DNA from: Synechococcales cyanobacterium 340R_concoct_173_sub
GTDB lineage: Bacteria > Cyanobacteriota > Cyanobacteriia > Leptolyngbyales > Leptolyngbyaceae
Reading direction: 5' to 3'
DNA: 16,208 nucleotides
NCBI GenBank assembly: GCA_025354065.1
Contig: JANXNM010000120.1
Span: 1 to 16,208 of the forward strand
Position 1 is the stretch's first letter, and each line of letters opens with the position of its first letter. The notes beneath the pieces are model-generated. The model worked only from the letters and a program-made list of their open reading frames with translations. It made no database searches and was not told where the DNA came from. Positions 7,595-15,825 of this stretch are shown here, in pieces. Made by a program: the position numbers and the translations under genes.

Positions 7595-7696
7595 TCAAAT
7601 GCGTCGCCGTTGGAGAAGTTCTAGCAACCCATAAACCAACATCAAATACCCTATCGCTAGGACAGGAATCATCATTGGCAAATCTTGATCAATCAT
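7595..7696 (-). CDS. 33-residue single-helix membrane protein, unknown
   Basis: Translation from the ATG at 7696 gives 33 residues: an acidic N-terminus (MIDQDLP), one continuous hydrophobic helix (about residues 8-28, through IPVLAIGYLMLVYGLL) and a basic tail QRRRI. By the positive-inside rule the C-terminus should face the cytoplasm. GAGG lies seven bases before the ATG, one of the better Shine-Dalgarno sequences in this window, and an intrinsic terminator in the correct orientation follows the stop, so this looks like a complete monocistronic gene. The shape resembles the tiny subunits of photosystems, cytochrome b6f or NDH-1. I compared it from memory with PetG, PetL, PetM, PetN, PsaM, PsbM, PsbT, PsbY and Psb30 and none fits, so no name is given. 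Confidence 0.72.
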   Translation of the reverse strand: MIDQDLPMMIPVLAIGYLMLVYGLLELLQRRRI

Positions 7697-7975
7697 GACA
7701 CTACCTCAATGGAAGCCCAAAGGAAATAAAACGCAGAACCCATAACCGTTCGCGCTTTCCACAGGTAAACCCATCAGAACAATAAATCGTCAACATAAAT
7801 GCAGAGAAATATTGTTCTAATCAATCCCCTTGAGACAGCATTGTTCCTTCAGACAGTCGATCGCAAAGCGCCGCCTCCCGCTTAGTGGAAATCCACAGCG
7901 ACGAAAAAACCTTGCACAAAACAACTTCAACCTGTATGGATCGTATTGATTACCTTGACCTATTTGAAACCAAGC

Positions 7976-8041
7976 TACAGATCTCGAAAGAGGGCTGTAA
8001 AATTAGGCTTCAAGTGGTCTCGAAGATAAAGGCGCTTTTTT
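7976..8041 (+). other. Stem-loop with GAAA tetraloop followed by a T6 run
   Basis: TACAG (7976-7980), two unpaired bases, CTC, loop GAAA, GAG, two unpaired bases and CTGTA (7995-7999) form a regular hairpin. A weak CTTC/GAAG stem (8008-8025) and then GGCGC with six Ts (8036-8041) follow. This could be a small RNA 3' end or a leader attenuator for sds. No promoter for such an RNA was identified. Confidence 0.25.
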
Positions 8042-8156
8042 CAAGTCTACTCAGGATGAATATCATTGTCTGAACTGACTCACATGCCTTGCTCTTCAGG
8101 TAAAAATTCGCAGTTTTGAAAGCTTATGTATAGACTATCACAGGAGTTTAAAATTC

Positions 8157-8167
8157 GGAGGTGATCC
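8157..8167 (+). other. 11-base match to the complement of the 16S rRNA 3' tail, without a suitable start codon
   Basis: GGAGGTGATCC is perfectly complementary to the conserved 16S 3' end GGATCACCTCC. No ATG, GTG or TTG follows at normal spacing. The only nearby GTG overlaps the motif itself. Sds starts about 140 bases downstream. Confidence 0.45.
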
Positions 8168-8229
8168 AAAAAACAGATCGAAAGATAATTATTAACTGGT
8201 CATTTTTTAGGAAGATCCGCAAGGAATGG

Positions 8230-8257
8230 TTCAAGGGCGATCGCCATCGCTTAGAAT
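8230..8257 (+). promoter_or_regulatory. Candidate sds promoter
   Basis: TTCAAG (8230-8235) and TAGAAT (8252-8257) are 16 bases apart, with a HIP1 octamer between them. Transcription from here would give a leader of roughly 45 bases before the ATG at 8310. The -35 match is poor. Confidence 0.33.
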
Positions 8258-8309
8258 AAAAACAGAACCTGTAAAGTTTCTTAATCTTTATCCTCATCTG
8301 GTTCGCACC

Positions 8310-9281
8310 ATGACATCAGTTGCCTCCCTTTTTTCTCCTGTTGATGCCGATCTTTCTGCGATGACAGAAAATCTTAAGCAGTTAATCGGGGCCAAGCATC
8401 CGATTCTCTACTTAGCTGCTGAACGCTTGTTTGGCGCGGGAGGGAAACGGGTGCGTCCGGCCATTGTGCTGTTAGTTGCAAGGGCGACGATGCCTAAAGG
8501 TGACTTAACCCAACGTCATCGACGACTCGCTGAAATTACTGAAATGATTCATACTGCTAGTCTTGTTCATGACGATGTGGTTGATGAATCTGAATTGCGG
8601 CGCGGTGTTCCGACGGTTCATGCGGGATTTGGAAATCGAGTGGCGGTGTTGGCTGGTGATTTTTTGTTTGCGCAGTCATCGTGGTATCTAGCAAATTTGG
8701 ACAGTTTGGAAGTCGTGAAACTGCTGTCAGAAGTGATTAAGGATTTTGCTGAGGGTGAGATTCAGCAAGGGCTAAATTGTTTTGATACTGAAATTACGAT
8801 CGAAGCCTATTTGCAAAAGAGCTATTACAAAACGGCATCACTGGTCGCTAATAGTGCAAAAGCGGCGGCAATTTTAAGTGATTGGAGTTCGGATGATGCC
8901 TCTGCACTTTACCATTATGGGCGGCATTGGGGATTGGCGTTCCAAATTGTGGATGATATTTTAGACTTTACTGGATCAATGGAGAGTTTAGGCAAGCCTG
9001 CTGGGTCAGATTTGAAAAGTGGGAATTTGACCGCTCCAGTGCTGTTTGCTATGGAAGAGCAGCCCTATTTAAAAACATTGATTGAGCGAGAATTTTCAGA
9101 AGATGGAGATTTGGCACAGGCCTTGACCATTGTGGAGAAAAGTCAAGGAATCGAAAAGTCTAGGGCATTGGCTAAAGATCATGCGAAATCTGCGATCGGA
9201 TATTTATCCCATCTCCCGCCTTCTGAATCTAGAGAGTCCCTCGAAAATCTCTGTGATTTTGTATTGAGTCGTTTGTCTTAA
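8310..9281 (+). CDS. sds: Solanesyl diphosphate synthase (all-trans polyprenyl diphosphate synthase)
   Basis: This enzyme condenses isopentenyl diphosphate onto an allylic primer to make the long all-trans chain. In cyanobacteria that is the C45 side chain of plastoquinone-9. 323 residues. GAGGKRVRP (42-50) is the diphosphate-binding motif; the first Asp-rich motif is DDVVD at 88-92, followed by LRRGVPTVH (97-104). KTASL lies at 174-178 and the second Asp-rich motif DDILD at 215-219, with GKPAGSDLKSGNLTAPVLFA after it. I chose the ATG at 8310 because homologues begin MTSxxSLFSPVxxDL. An in-frame ATG at 8226 would add 28 residues overlapping the candidate promoter. The Shine-Dalgarno is not clear. 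The chain-length assignment rests on family resemblance; other C40-C50 products are possible. Confidence 0.94.
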   Translation: MTSVASLFSPVDADLSAMTENLKQLIGAKHPILYLAAERLFGAGGKRVRPAIVLLVARATMPKGDLTQRHRRLAEITEMIHTASLVHDDVVDESELRRGVPTVHAGFGNRVAVLAGDFLFAQSSWYLANLDSLEVVKLLSEVIKDFAEGEIQQGLNCFDTEITIEAYLQKSYYKTASLVANSAKAAAILSDWSSDDASALYHYGRHWGLAFQIVDDILDFTGSMESLGKPAGSDLKSGNLTAPVLFAMEEQPYLKTLIEREFSEDGDLAQALTIVEKSQGIEKSRALAKDHAKSAIGYLSHLPPSESRESLENLCDFVLSRLS

Positions 9282-9288
9282 AGTATAA

Positions 9289-9329
9289 AATTCTCCAAAC
9301 CCCACTTATTAAAGGGAATTTGGAGAATT
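9289..9329. terminator. Bidirectional hairpin terminator between sds and sat
   Basis: AATTCTCCAAA (9289-9299) and TTTGGAGAATT (9319-9329) are perfect 11-base inverted repeats. Inside them CCC and GGG can extend the stem around a ten-base loop. The minus-strand exit reads TTTTATAC, closer to a classical U-tract than the plus-strand exit. It sits between the convergent sds and sat stop codons. Confidence 0.8.
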
Positions 9330-9358
9330 ATCTAATAAATAGAATGTAGGCGTTTGAT

Positions 9359-10537
9359 TTAATTCTTGACTTTCATCGCTTTTGCTAATTCAGCCGCAAC
9401 AAGTGGACGAGAGAATTCAGGAGGTGGTAGTTCGCCATTGCGTAACATTTCGCGAACCTTTGTTCCAGATAAATGAATCCGTTGTTCTGGAGTACTCGGA
9501 CTGGTTTTGATGGTGGCCATGGTGTTGGTTACTTTGCAATAGAACGCATGTTCATATTTGAGGGGAATGATTCCGATCGCTGCTGCCTCAAATTCATCGA
9601 AAATATGTTGCGCGTCAAAGGTGCCATAGTAATCGCCAACTCCTGCATGATCCCGGCCTACGATGAAGTGAGTACAACCATAGTTCTTCCGAATTAAGGC
9701 ATGGAAAACGGCTTCCCGTGGTCCGGCATAGCGCATTGCCGATGGGTTGATGCCTAGAATGACGCGATCTTTTGGATAGTAATTATCAATCAGGATTTCG
9801 TAACAACGCATCCGAATTTCGGCAGAAATATCATCTTCCTTGGTTGCACCGACTAATGGATGTAAAAACAATCCATCGACAATTTCCATCGCGCACTTTT
9901 GAATGTACTCATGAGCGCGGTGAACTGGGTTACGCGTTTGGAACCCAACAATAGTTTTCCAACCCTTTTCCTTGAAGGCTTCGCGGGATGCCGCCGGATC
10001 AATTTGATAGGTTGGGAAAAGTGGATGTGCTTCGCGGTCCAGAAGCCAAATAGGGCCAGCCAGATTGATATTGCCTTGGTTGTAAACAACAGCGACACCA
10101 GGATGTTTTTCATCTTCGGTCCGATAGACGTTGATGGCTTCTTTTTTCTTATCGTAGCTATACTTTTCAGTGAGGTGGAGAACGCCAATATATTGACCCA
10201 AGGGATCATTCAGACGGACATATTGACCAACTTCAACCGTATCGGCAACAGATTCCATGACCGATAAAGTGATGGGAATAGTCCAAGGCAACCCACTGGT
10301 CAGGTGCATCTCGACGACAACCCGATCGTAATCCGCTTGGTTCATGAATCCGGTAAGTGGACTGAAGCCACCGATCGCAATCATGTGGAGATCAGAAACG
10401 GCGCGCTCATCCAAAGTCACCGTCGGCAGAGCGTCTGCTTTGCTCAGAAAGTCTGCTTTTTGGTCTGGAGTTGCGATGCGATTAATAAGTTCGCCGCCGT
10501 GGGGAGCTATGCCGTCGGGACGCTGAAGGTTTGCCAT
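9359..10537 (-). CDS. sat: Sulfate adenylyltransferase (ATP sulfurylase)
   Basis: Sat forms adenosine 5'-phosphosulfate and pyrophosphate from ATP and sulfate, the first step of assimilatory sulfate reduction in the cytoplasm. 392 residues, the normal length for the single-chain bacterial/plant-type enzyme without an APS-kinase domain. The active-site motifs are all present: [14 protein letters not shown] with QTRN at 200-203 and the HxxH at 206-209, [12 protein letters not shown] from 294, and [10 protein letters not shown] from 356. I chose the ATG at 10537 because homologues begin shortly before the motif PDGIAPHGG. An in-frame GTG at 10636 would add 33 residues without family resemblance. 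There is no clear Shine-Dalgarno. It is convergent with sds and divergent from the secreted-protein gene; no other sulfur gene is next to it. Confidence 0.97.
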   Translation of the reverse strand: MANLQRPDGIAPHGGELINRIATPDQKADFLSKADALPTVTLDERAVSDLHMIAIGGFSPLTGFMNQADYDRVVVEMHLTSGLPWTIPITLSVMESVADTVEVGQYVRLNDPLGQYIGVLHLTEKYSYDKKKEAINVYRTEDEKHPGVAVVYNQGNINLAGPIWLLDREAHPLFPTYQIDPAASREAFKEKGWKTIVGFQTRNPVHRAHEYIQKCAMEIVDGLFLHPLVGATKEDDISAEIRMRCYEILIDNYYPKDRVILGINPSAMRYAGPREAVFHALIRKNYGCTHFIVGRDHAGVGDYYGTFDAQHIFDEFEAAAIGIIPLKYEHAFYCKVTNTMATIKTSPSTPEQRIHLSGTKVREMLRNGELPPPEFSRPLVAAELAKAMKVKN

Positions 10538-10692
10538 TGTTAAAGTTGCGATTGCTGAATTATGGACTTGCACTCGTTGCAATTTCCCATGGTACCAGAA
10601 GCCGGGTACTCGCTTGAGGCAGATTGGGTGATCCACAGGAGGTATTCAAGCATTGTGTATAAAGCCGAATAGACTGCAAAATTGGTAGCAGT

Positions 10693-10701
10693 TGCTAGAA
10701 T
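10693..10701 (+). promoter_or_regulatory. Candidate extended -10 element for the secreted-protein gene
   Basis: TGCTAGAAT fits the extended -10 form TGnTATAAT with one mismatch and lies 28 bases before the ATG at 10729. No good -35 is visible, which is acceptable for extended -10 promoters. It lies in the 191-base divergent region shared with sat. Confidence 0.35.
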
Positions 10702-10728
10702 AAACGCGCTGTTCAGTTGAGTTTTATA

Positions 10729-11487
10729 ATGAGTTCTTGGTCTAAATTCTGTGCCATTTTGTTATTGAGTACGATCGCGATTCTTTTAGTTGTACCTGCG
10801 GCTCAAGCGAATGAAAAGCCATATCCTGAGCTAATAATCCGATCGCTCGTGGAAACCTGTGTGAAAGATCAAGGATTTTTTGTGCCATTTAAATCTATAA
10901 AAGTAAACAAAGATTCTGAAAAAACCTTACCCGTGATAACTGATGACTATGAGAAAATTTTAAGGAATTCGATCGCACAGTACAAAGAGCAAAGTCTTCA
11001 ACAAGAACAAGTGATTGATGCACAAATCCAGCAGCGTTTGGTTCTTCTGACTGAGATGCTCAAAGATAAATCAAAACTTACTAAAGAACTGACTATTATT
11101 CGTAGTTCTCTTTCTACGGGTTTATTAAATGGTCAAAAGCTTTCACCAGAAATACTTGCCTTTATGAAAAAATCTGAACAAGATTTAGTGATGTTAGAAA
11201 TAGATCCAAACCATGTTGAGAAAATGGCAAAAACAGCCAGAGAACAGGAAATCTTAAAGCTACGTCAAAACGATCGTAAATTCATCACGGAAGCCAATTT
11301 AGATTTAAGTAAATTAACAACTTGTGGATGTGCTTTAGCAAAAGTTCAAAAAACATACCTATTAGAAGAATTAGCCGATCGAATTAAGCTCGAAATCACA
11401 GGAGTCGCTGGTATTTCCCAAGATATTCGATCGAATATTGAACAATGCAAACTCCCAAGCAAAACCTCAAAGAGTCAAATGCTCTAA
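10729..11487 (+). CDS. Secreted/periplasmic protein with a CxC motif, unknown function
   Basis: 252 residues. Residues 1-27 are a clear Sec signal peptide: a short basic start, hydrophobic core CAILLLSTIAILLVV and cleavage after AQA, giving a mature protein beginning NEKPYPE. The middle (about 75-185) is Gln/Lys/Glu-rich and probably helical or coiled coil. The mature chain has four cysteines: Cys44 (ETCVKDQG), Cys199 and Cys201 (TTCGCALAKVQ) and Cys240 (IEQCKL), enough for two disulfides. The block from 195 to 241 resembles Cys-containing modules of the general form CxC followed by a helix, as seen in several unnamed periplasmic proteins, but I cannot assign a family. I chose the ATG at 10729 over the in-frame TTG at 10717 because it starts directly before the signal peptide. 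The stop is 12 bases from that of the convergent mannosidase gene. Confidence 0.8.
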   Translation: MSSWSKFCAILLLSTIAILLVVPAAQANEKPYPELIIRSLVETCVKDQGFFVPFKSIKVNKDSEKTLPVITDDYEKILRNSIAQYKEQSLQQEQVIDAQIQQRLVLLTEMLKDKSKLTKELTIIRSSLSTGLLNGQKLSPEILAFMKKSEQDLVMLEIDPNHVEKMAKTAREQEILKLRQNDRKFITEANLDLSKLTTCGCALAKVQKTYLLEELADRIKLEITGVAGISQDIRSNIEQCKLPSKTSKSQML

Positions 11488-11490
11488 TTT

Positions 11491-11508
11491 CGCCCTAATT
11501 TAAGGGCG
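11491..11508. terminator. Compact hairpin between convergent stop codons
   Basis: CGCCCT (11491-11496) and AGGGCG (11503-11508) pair perfectly around a six-base loop. The hairpin begins three bases after the stop of the secreted-protein gene and overlaps the stop of the mannosidase gene (11500-11502). No T-run follows on either strand. Confidence 0.5.
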
Positions 11509-14500
11509 TACGAGTTTGAAGCTAACAATAGTCCAGGGTTCAATTGAATGTGATTGATTGTCTGTTAGGCGTTCTAATATATCAACCCGATCGCCCAATT
11601 GAACCCCCTGAATGTTTTCATTTGCATCACCAATAGAGATCTCTGTCATATCGCCATAATATTCATAACCTCGAAGAATATATTGATTCCGATCGTCCTC
11701 CGATCGTTTAATCGCCATTAACATCATATGTTCAGCTTTCAAGTTCAACAAGCTCATCATCGGCGGCAACAATCCTTGTAACAGACGCTCATTCGGGACA
11801 ATTGCTTGCAAAGGCAAACTTAATTCAATGGCACGTTTTGGAGTATCTGCTGTTTTCCAATTGCCCAAATGGGGGTAAATCCCGATCGTAAACTCGTGAA
11901 TACCTTGGTCTGCGATCGGATCTGGAAATTCAGAACCACGCAATAGAGAAATACGAATTTCATTAGGTTTATGATCATAGCCGTGTTTACGATCGCACAG
12001 AATACTCACGCCATACTGTCCATCACTCATACTGGCCCACCGCAATCCCGGCACTTCCCACATCGCCCGTTCTGCCTCAGTCGTGGGATCTGTAGTCCGA
12101 TCGGCAACGCCACAAGCTGCTTCATAAGTAACAAATTTTGCATCTAAATTGATGGGGAATGCCGCTTTAACAAAAACATGCTTTTCCTGCCAATCAACAT
12201 AGTTTTTGATTTCGAGAATGGGGGAATGTTGAGTTAGAGAATAGGTTTGGATAAATGTAGACTTGCCAATTGTTCGAGTGACTTGAATGCGCGATCGTAA
12301 ACAATGGTGTTCAACATAACGAATGTCCTCAAGTTTGGCATCAGGTAATGGAAAATCTTGATACTTCGGATTAATATTCCACGCATCCCAATACTGTCCA
12401 TCATCCGTAAAAATCTGGAGTTCATTGCTCTCACCGCGCATCACATCCCGTTGGTTTTTCTTATCAAATAGCGTTTTAATATTGCCTGTTCTAGCGCTAA
12501 TCTCAACCCTTAAAAACTCATTCTCAATGGTGTAATATTCGCGATCTTCCACAGATTCGATCGCGGGAACATCAAGTCTTGGAATAGCCCAATAGCAAGC
12601 ATATCCGAGAGATGGAATATCTGGAACGATCGCCTTGATAATACAAACTTGTTGATCTCCAGTATATTTAAAAATTGAATGCGTTTCAACCGCCACACCC
12701 TCAATGGTTTGAACTTGCCAATAAGGCGAAAGATCTTGGGTCGGAGTCGCTGCAATCAATACGCTAACTAAATGCGATCGCGTCCAATTATTAGGATTAA
12801 ATACCACAATCAATCGAGCTTCAGGATGGGGCGCATCGATGAATGCAATTGAATTCAGAATCCGTTCTTTTGCATTATTAATAATACAATCTGTATCAAT
12901 TAAAACCCGATCGGAAAATCGATTAGCCGTGGGATAAACGTCACGAATAGACGTTCCCGGCAAAATGTCATGAAATTGATTAAATAGCGTTTTCTTCCAA
13001 GTCTTTTCAAGCTCGGCTGCTGGGTAGTTAAAGCCTACTGTCAACGCCGCTAAAGACGACCAAAGTTCCGCCTCATAAAGGGCATTCTCACAATCTCGAT
13101 TGTAAGCTTTTTGATCTGCATGGGTGGTGTAACAACCTCGATGGAATTCTAGATAAATCTCGGAGGATTCGCTCCTTAACGTGGGCATAGCTTGTTCTAG
13201 AGTAAAGCTTAGGGGAATCTCTCGAATCTCATTTAAAAAACTCTCAGCCGTCGTAAATTCAATCACCGGAAACACTGACGATCGCCCCCAACGCTGCAAA
13301 ATCTCCAACATATCCCGTGTCGGACCACCCCCATGATCGCCAACTCCGGGTAAATATAAACAACTTTGCAATCCCGATCGCGTCGCAAATTCCCAACAAT
13401 AATCACTCATCTTAATCGGATCAACCCACTCCCCAATGGGCGCAGACATCAATGCTAATACCGTTGAACCATCCGGCGCACTCCAATTGAATACCTCATG
13501 GGGATATTTGGTCGTATCATTCCAACGAAGCTTTTGGGTGCCAAAGAAATCAATCCCACCTAACTTAAAAAACTGTGGTAATTGTCCACAAAACCCAAAC
13601 GTATCCGGCAACCAAGCCACCCGACTCATCGCCCCAAACTTCTCTGCATAATATCGCTGACCATACAAAATCTGTCGTGCAATCGACTCACCCCCAATCA
13701 AATTCATCTCCGGTTCCACCCACAGCCCACCGATTGCTTCCCATTGCCCCGATCGCACTTTAGATTGAATTTTCGCAAATAGTTCAGGTCGATTCTTCTC
13801 AAACCATTCATACAAAACAGGAGTCGTATGTCCAAAAATTAAATCAGGAAACTCCTCCATCAAATTCAGCGCAGAAACAAACGTTCGTTCCGCCGCATTC
13901 CAAGTCTCATCCACCGTCCAAAGCCATGCCAAATCTAAATGAGCATGACCCAAACATTGAATTTTATAGTGCTTAATCCGATCGCTCCACTCCATCAACA
14001 CCAATTGAATCGCCGCCAAATCATTCAAATCATCCAACGCACTCAAATTACTGGCTAAAACACAAACCTCGCCCGGATAAAATACCGTAAGAAATTTCCA
14101 AACAATCTCCACCTCATCCGCCACAAAACCAGCATCCGCCGCCCCATCCGCCGCCTCAAAAATCAAGGCCGATCGCATCAATGCACCAATATCGTGCCCC
14201 GGACTCACCAGCTTTAACCGGACTTCAATCGTTTCATGACTCGCAGCAGGACTCAATACAACCCGACAAGTATGATCAAACAAATCCCCGCTCTGAAGCA
14301 GAACTCCCGCTACAAACACATCCGCCCTCTCCGCCCACCATGTCAACCCAAGCCGCGCAATCATTCCCACACAAGACTCAGGCAGCGTGACGTGCTGTAT
14401 TAATTCAACTGATTCTCGTCCCTTAGCCCAAGCAATCTGCCCTTTCTCATTCAATGCAACCGGAGCGCCATCGACCGATCGCCAACCTGCCATCACATCC

Positions 14501-14583
14501 ACAACACACCGCGATCGCAACCGCCCCACCAACTCTTCAAGAAAACCCATCACCGACCCAACAGAAAAAATCAACTTTGTCAT
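11500..14583 (-). CDS. Alpha-mannosidase, glycoside hydrolase family 38
   Basis: 1027 residues, the usual length of bacterial class II alpha-mannosidases, with no signal peptide, so probably cytoplasmic. It should hydrolyse alpha-mannosides with a Zn-dependent retaining mechanism; the natural substrate is not known. The N-terminal 200 residues form the beta-sandwich entry domain. The GH38 catalytic core follows: LGHAHLDLAWLW with Zn ligands His215 and Asp217, GGLWVEPEMNL (285-295), AWLPDTFGF with the nucleophile and Zn ligand Asp327, and GVGDHGGGPTRD, where His417 is the probable fourth Zn ligand. The middle helical domain (around 480-560) includes LFNQFHDILPGTSI. The C-terminal beta domains (about 650-1027) look complete. 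The start is uncertain: the ATG at 14583 and an in-frame ATG at 14550 (MGFLEELVGRLRS) both lack a good Shine-Dalgarno, and the shorter form begins more like homologues. It is divergent from the next gene. Confidence 0.94.
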   Translation of the reverse strand: MTKLIFSVGSVMGFLEELVGRLRSRCVVDVMAGWRSVDGAPVALNEKGQIAWAKGRESVELIQHVTLPESCVGMIARLGLTWWAERADVFVAGVLLQSGDLFDHTCRVVLSPAASHETIEVRLKLVSPGHDIGALMRSALIFEAADGAADAGFVADEVEIVWKFLTVFYPGEVCVLASNLSALDDLNDLAAIQLVLMEWSDRIKHYKIQCLGHAHLDLAWLWTVDETWNAAERTFVSALNLMEEFPDLIFGHTTPVLYEWFEKNRPELFAKIQSKVRSGQWEAIGGLWVEPEMNLIGGESIARQILYGQRYYAEKFGAMSRVAWLPDTFGFCGQLPQFFKLGGIDFFGTQKLRWNDTTKYPHEVFNWSAPDGSTVLALMSAPIGEWVDPIKMSDYCWEFATRSGLQSCLYLPGVGDHGGGPTRDMLEILQRWGRSSVFPVIEFTTAESFLNEIREIPLSFTLEQAMPTLRSESSEIYLEFHRGCYTTHADQKAYNRDCENALYEAELWSSLAALTVGFNYPAAELEKTWKKTLFNQFHDILPGTSIRDVYPTANRFSDRVLIDTDCIINNAKERILNSIAFIDAPHPEARLIVVFNPNNWTRSHLVSVLIAATPTQDLSPYWQVQTIEGVAVETHSIFKYTGDQQVCIIKAIVPDIPSLGYACYWAIPRLDVPAIESVEDREYYTIENEFLRVEISARTGNIKTLFDKKNQRDVMRGESNELQIFTDDGQYWDAWNINPKYQDFPLPDAKLEDIRYVEHHCLRSRIQVTRTIGKSTFIQTYSLTQHSPILEIKNYVDWQEKHVFVKAAFPINLDAKFVTYEAACGVADRTTDPTTEAERAMWEVPGLRWASMSDGQYGVSILCDRKHGYDHKPNEIRISLLRGSEFPDPIADQGIHEFTIGIYPHLGNWKTADTPKRAIELSLPLQAIVPNERLLQGLLPPMMSLLNLKAEHMMLMAIKRSEDDRNQYILRGYEYYGDMTEISIGDANENIQGVQLGDRVDILERLTDNQSHSIEPWTIVSFKLVRP

Positions 14584-14697
14584 AGTTTGTCATACTACGT
14601 TACATATCCTGTCAAGCAAAAGCGCGTAAACTTAAAGTATCTCTTCAACTCTCAATCCACACTTCTCAATTCACCATTCCTACTCCCCCATTCTCCC

Positions 14698-15825
14698 ATG
14701 GCAGCCGATCGCCCTTACCAAAGTCATCTTCTGAGTTTTCTAAACCGTCAACTCCAGACCGCCAAGGATAAAACGGGAATAATCTGGCGCACGGTGAAAC
14801 TCTCTGTTTCCGCAGCACTAGCGATCGGCGTTCAAGCCATCATGTATCCGATTTACGCCGTGATTCAAGCCGCTGAACTCGTGGGAAAACAAATTCAATC
14901 CGCAGATGGCATCATCGGATGGTTACGATCGGGCCAATCCAACCCAACTACAAATCTAGTTCACCTTAGCAGTGATGCCCCCCTCACCAGCGTCTTAACG
15001 GCCCTAACTCAAGGCCAAATAGCCACCACCACCGTAGGTAATGCCGATGCGCTCACCGTAGCCGTCGCTTCTGGTCTCACCATTCAAGGCGTAGCGTCTC
15101 GGTTAAGCGATCGGCGCGTTGGGCTAGTAACGAGCGATCAACAGGTTTTAGATCTTCTTTCAAATTCCCAAGAAGCGCAACTTCAACATCGCATTCGTTA
15201 CGAGATTGCTATGTACTTGCGTTGGGTCCGATCGCACACATTACAAACCTCCACAAATAGCAACCGACCGACCATAATCCAACCTAAACTTTCTCCCATC
15301 ACCATTCCAACTCTCTGGACCAATTCCTCATCCCTCGGCTTCTTTTCACTACTCAACCTACAAGATTTACCTAGCCTACAAGAGCTACCCAATCTAATCC
15401 AAGCGGCCTTACACTATTTTTTCGGACCTTCGCGCAGATACTACATTCGCGGCGATAATAAAACCCGCTTGACCGACGAGACTTGGTTCAAGCTTGAAAC
15501 GCTCTGGGGCACTCCGCCGATCGCAGTCCTTCAAGCTCCAACTTCCGATCGTAGAACATCATCAATAACCGCCATGCCCCTTATTAATGGCAGCACCCCA
15601 ATCTCAACAAATTTACTGGTTATTAAACCCCGCATAATCAGTCGATCGTCCGCACCGATCGTATTGAAAAAATCCTCTAGTAGTATCTCTAATACCTCTT
15701 CTATCCAAGAACACGACAGTACACACATCCAGAACAATTTAGTCAAAAGATCTACTGCTGGCACCAAACACAGCCCAGACTGGCTAGAGGCAAAATCCGT
15801 TGATCTCGGCTACAAAAAAAAATAG
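14698..15825 (+). CDS. Conserved cyanobacterial protein of unknown function, C-terminus apparently truncated
   Basis: 375 residues from the ATG at 14698 (MAADRPYQSHLLSFLNRQ). An in-frame TTG at 14587 would add 37 residues unlike the rest. The N-terminal 80 residues contain an amphipathic or membrane-associating stretch (VKLSVSAALAIGVQAIMYPIYAVIQ). Later blocks are QGVASRLSDRRVGLVTSDQQ (about 164-183), a low-complexity region, LIQAALHYFFG (about 270-280) and WFKLETLWGTPP (about 298-309). I recall a family in filamentous cyanobacteria with these blocks whose C-terminus runs PxWIE...GYVKHPLE followed by a Trp-rich amphipathic tail of about 25 residues. Here the chain reads SPDWLEAKSVDLGYKKK and stops just after nine As (15814-15822), so the tail is missing. 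No function is known. Its 3' end overlaps the CoiA-like frame by 74 bases on the opposite strand. Confidence 0.75.
   Translation: MAADRPYQSHLLSFLNRQLQTAKDKTGIIWRTVKLSVSAALAIGVQAIMYPIYAVIQAAELVGKQIQSADGIIGWLRSGQSNPTTNLVHLSSDAPLTSVLTALTQGQIATTTVGNADALTVAVASGLTIQGVASRLSDRRVGLVTSDQQVLDLLSNSQEAQLQHRIRYEIAMYLRWVRSHTLQTSTNSNRPTIIQPKLSPITIPTLWTNSSSLGFFSLLNLQDLPSLQELPNLIQAALHYFFGPSRRYYIRGDNKTRLTDETWFKLETLWGTPPIAVLQAPTSDRRTSSITAMPLINGSTPISTNLLVIKPRIISRSSAPIVLKKSSSSISNTSSIQEHDSTHIQNNLVKRSTAGTKHSPDWLEAKSVDLGYKKK

Larger units (their letters stand above)
7697..8309. other. Gene-free region upstream of sds
   Basis: 613 bases between the divergent starts of the 33-residue protein and sds. It should hold both promoters. 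A GTG-started frame at 7885-8073 has no ribosome binding site and no recognisable protein character. Visible structure consists of a GAAA-loop hairpin plus T-run (7976-8041), an 11-base match to the Shine-Dalgarno complement (8157-8167), one HIP1 site (8237-8244) and a promoter-like pair near 8230-8257. No tRNA or known cyanobacterial small RNA was recognised. Confidence 0.55.

Noticed and set aside
7885..7896. GTGGA-AA-TCCAC near-palindrome
   Set aside because: A five-base stem with a two-base loop is sterically poor as a hairpin, and a single such dyad is not evidence for an operator.
7885..8073. 62-residue open frame from a GTG on the plus strand
   Set aside because: No ribosome binding site, no recognisable domain or composition, and it runs through the hairpin/T-run structure. 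It is more likely chance in non-coding DNA.
8161..8259. 32-residue frame from a GTG next to the GGAGGTGATCC motif
   Set aside because: The GTG overlaps the Shine-Dalgarno-like motif instead of following it, and the peptide has no recognisable features.
8226..8309. Longer N-terminus for Sds from the ATG at 8226
   Set aside because: The family begins MTSxxSLFSPV, and the extra segment covers a HIP1 site and a promoter-like pair.
9853..10267. Long open frames on both strands inside sat (118 and 122 residues)
   Set aside because: They overlap the conserved Sat active-site region in other frames, and their translations show no family resemblance.
10538..10636. Longer N-terminus for Sat from a GTG at 10636
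   Set aside because: The added 33 residues do not resemble the family, and this stretch is more likely the divergent promoter region.
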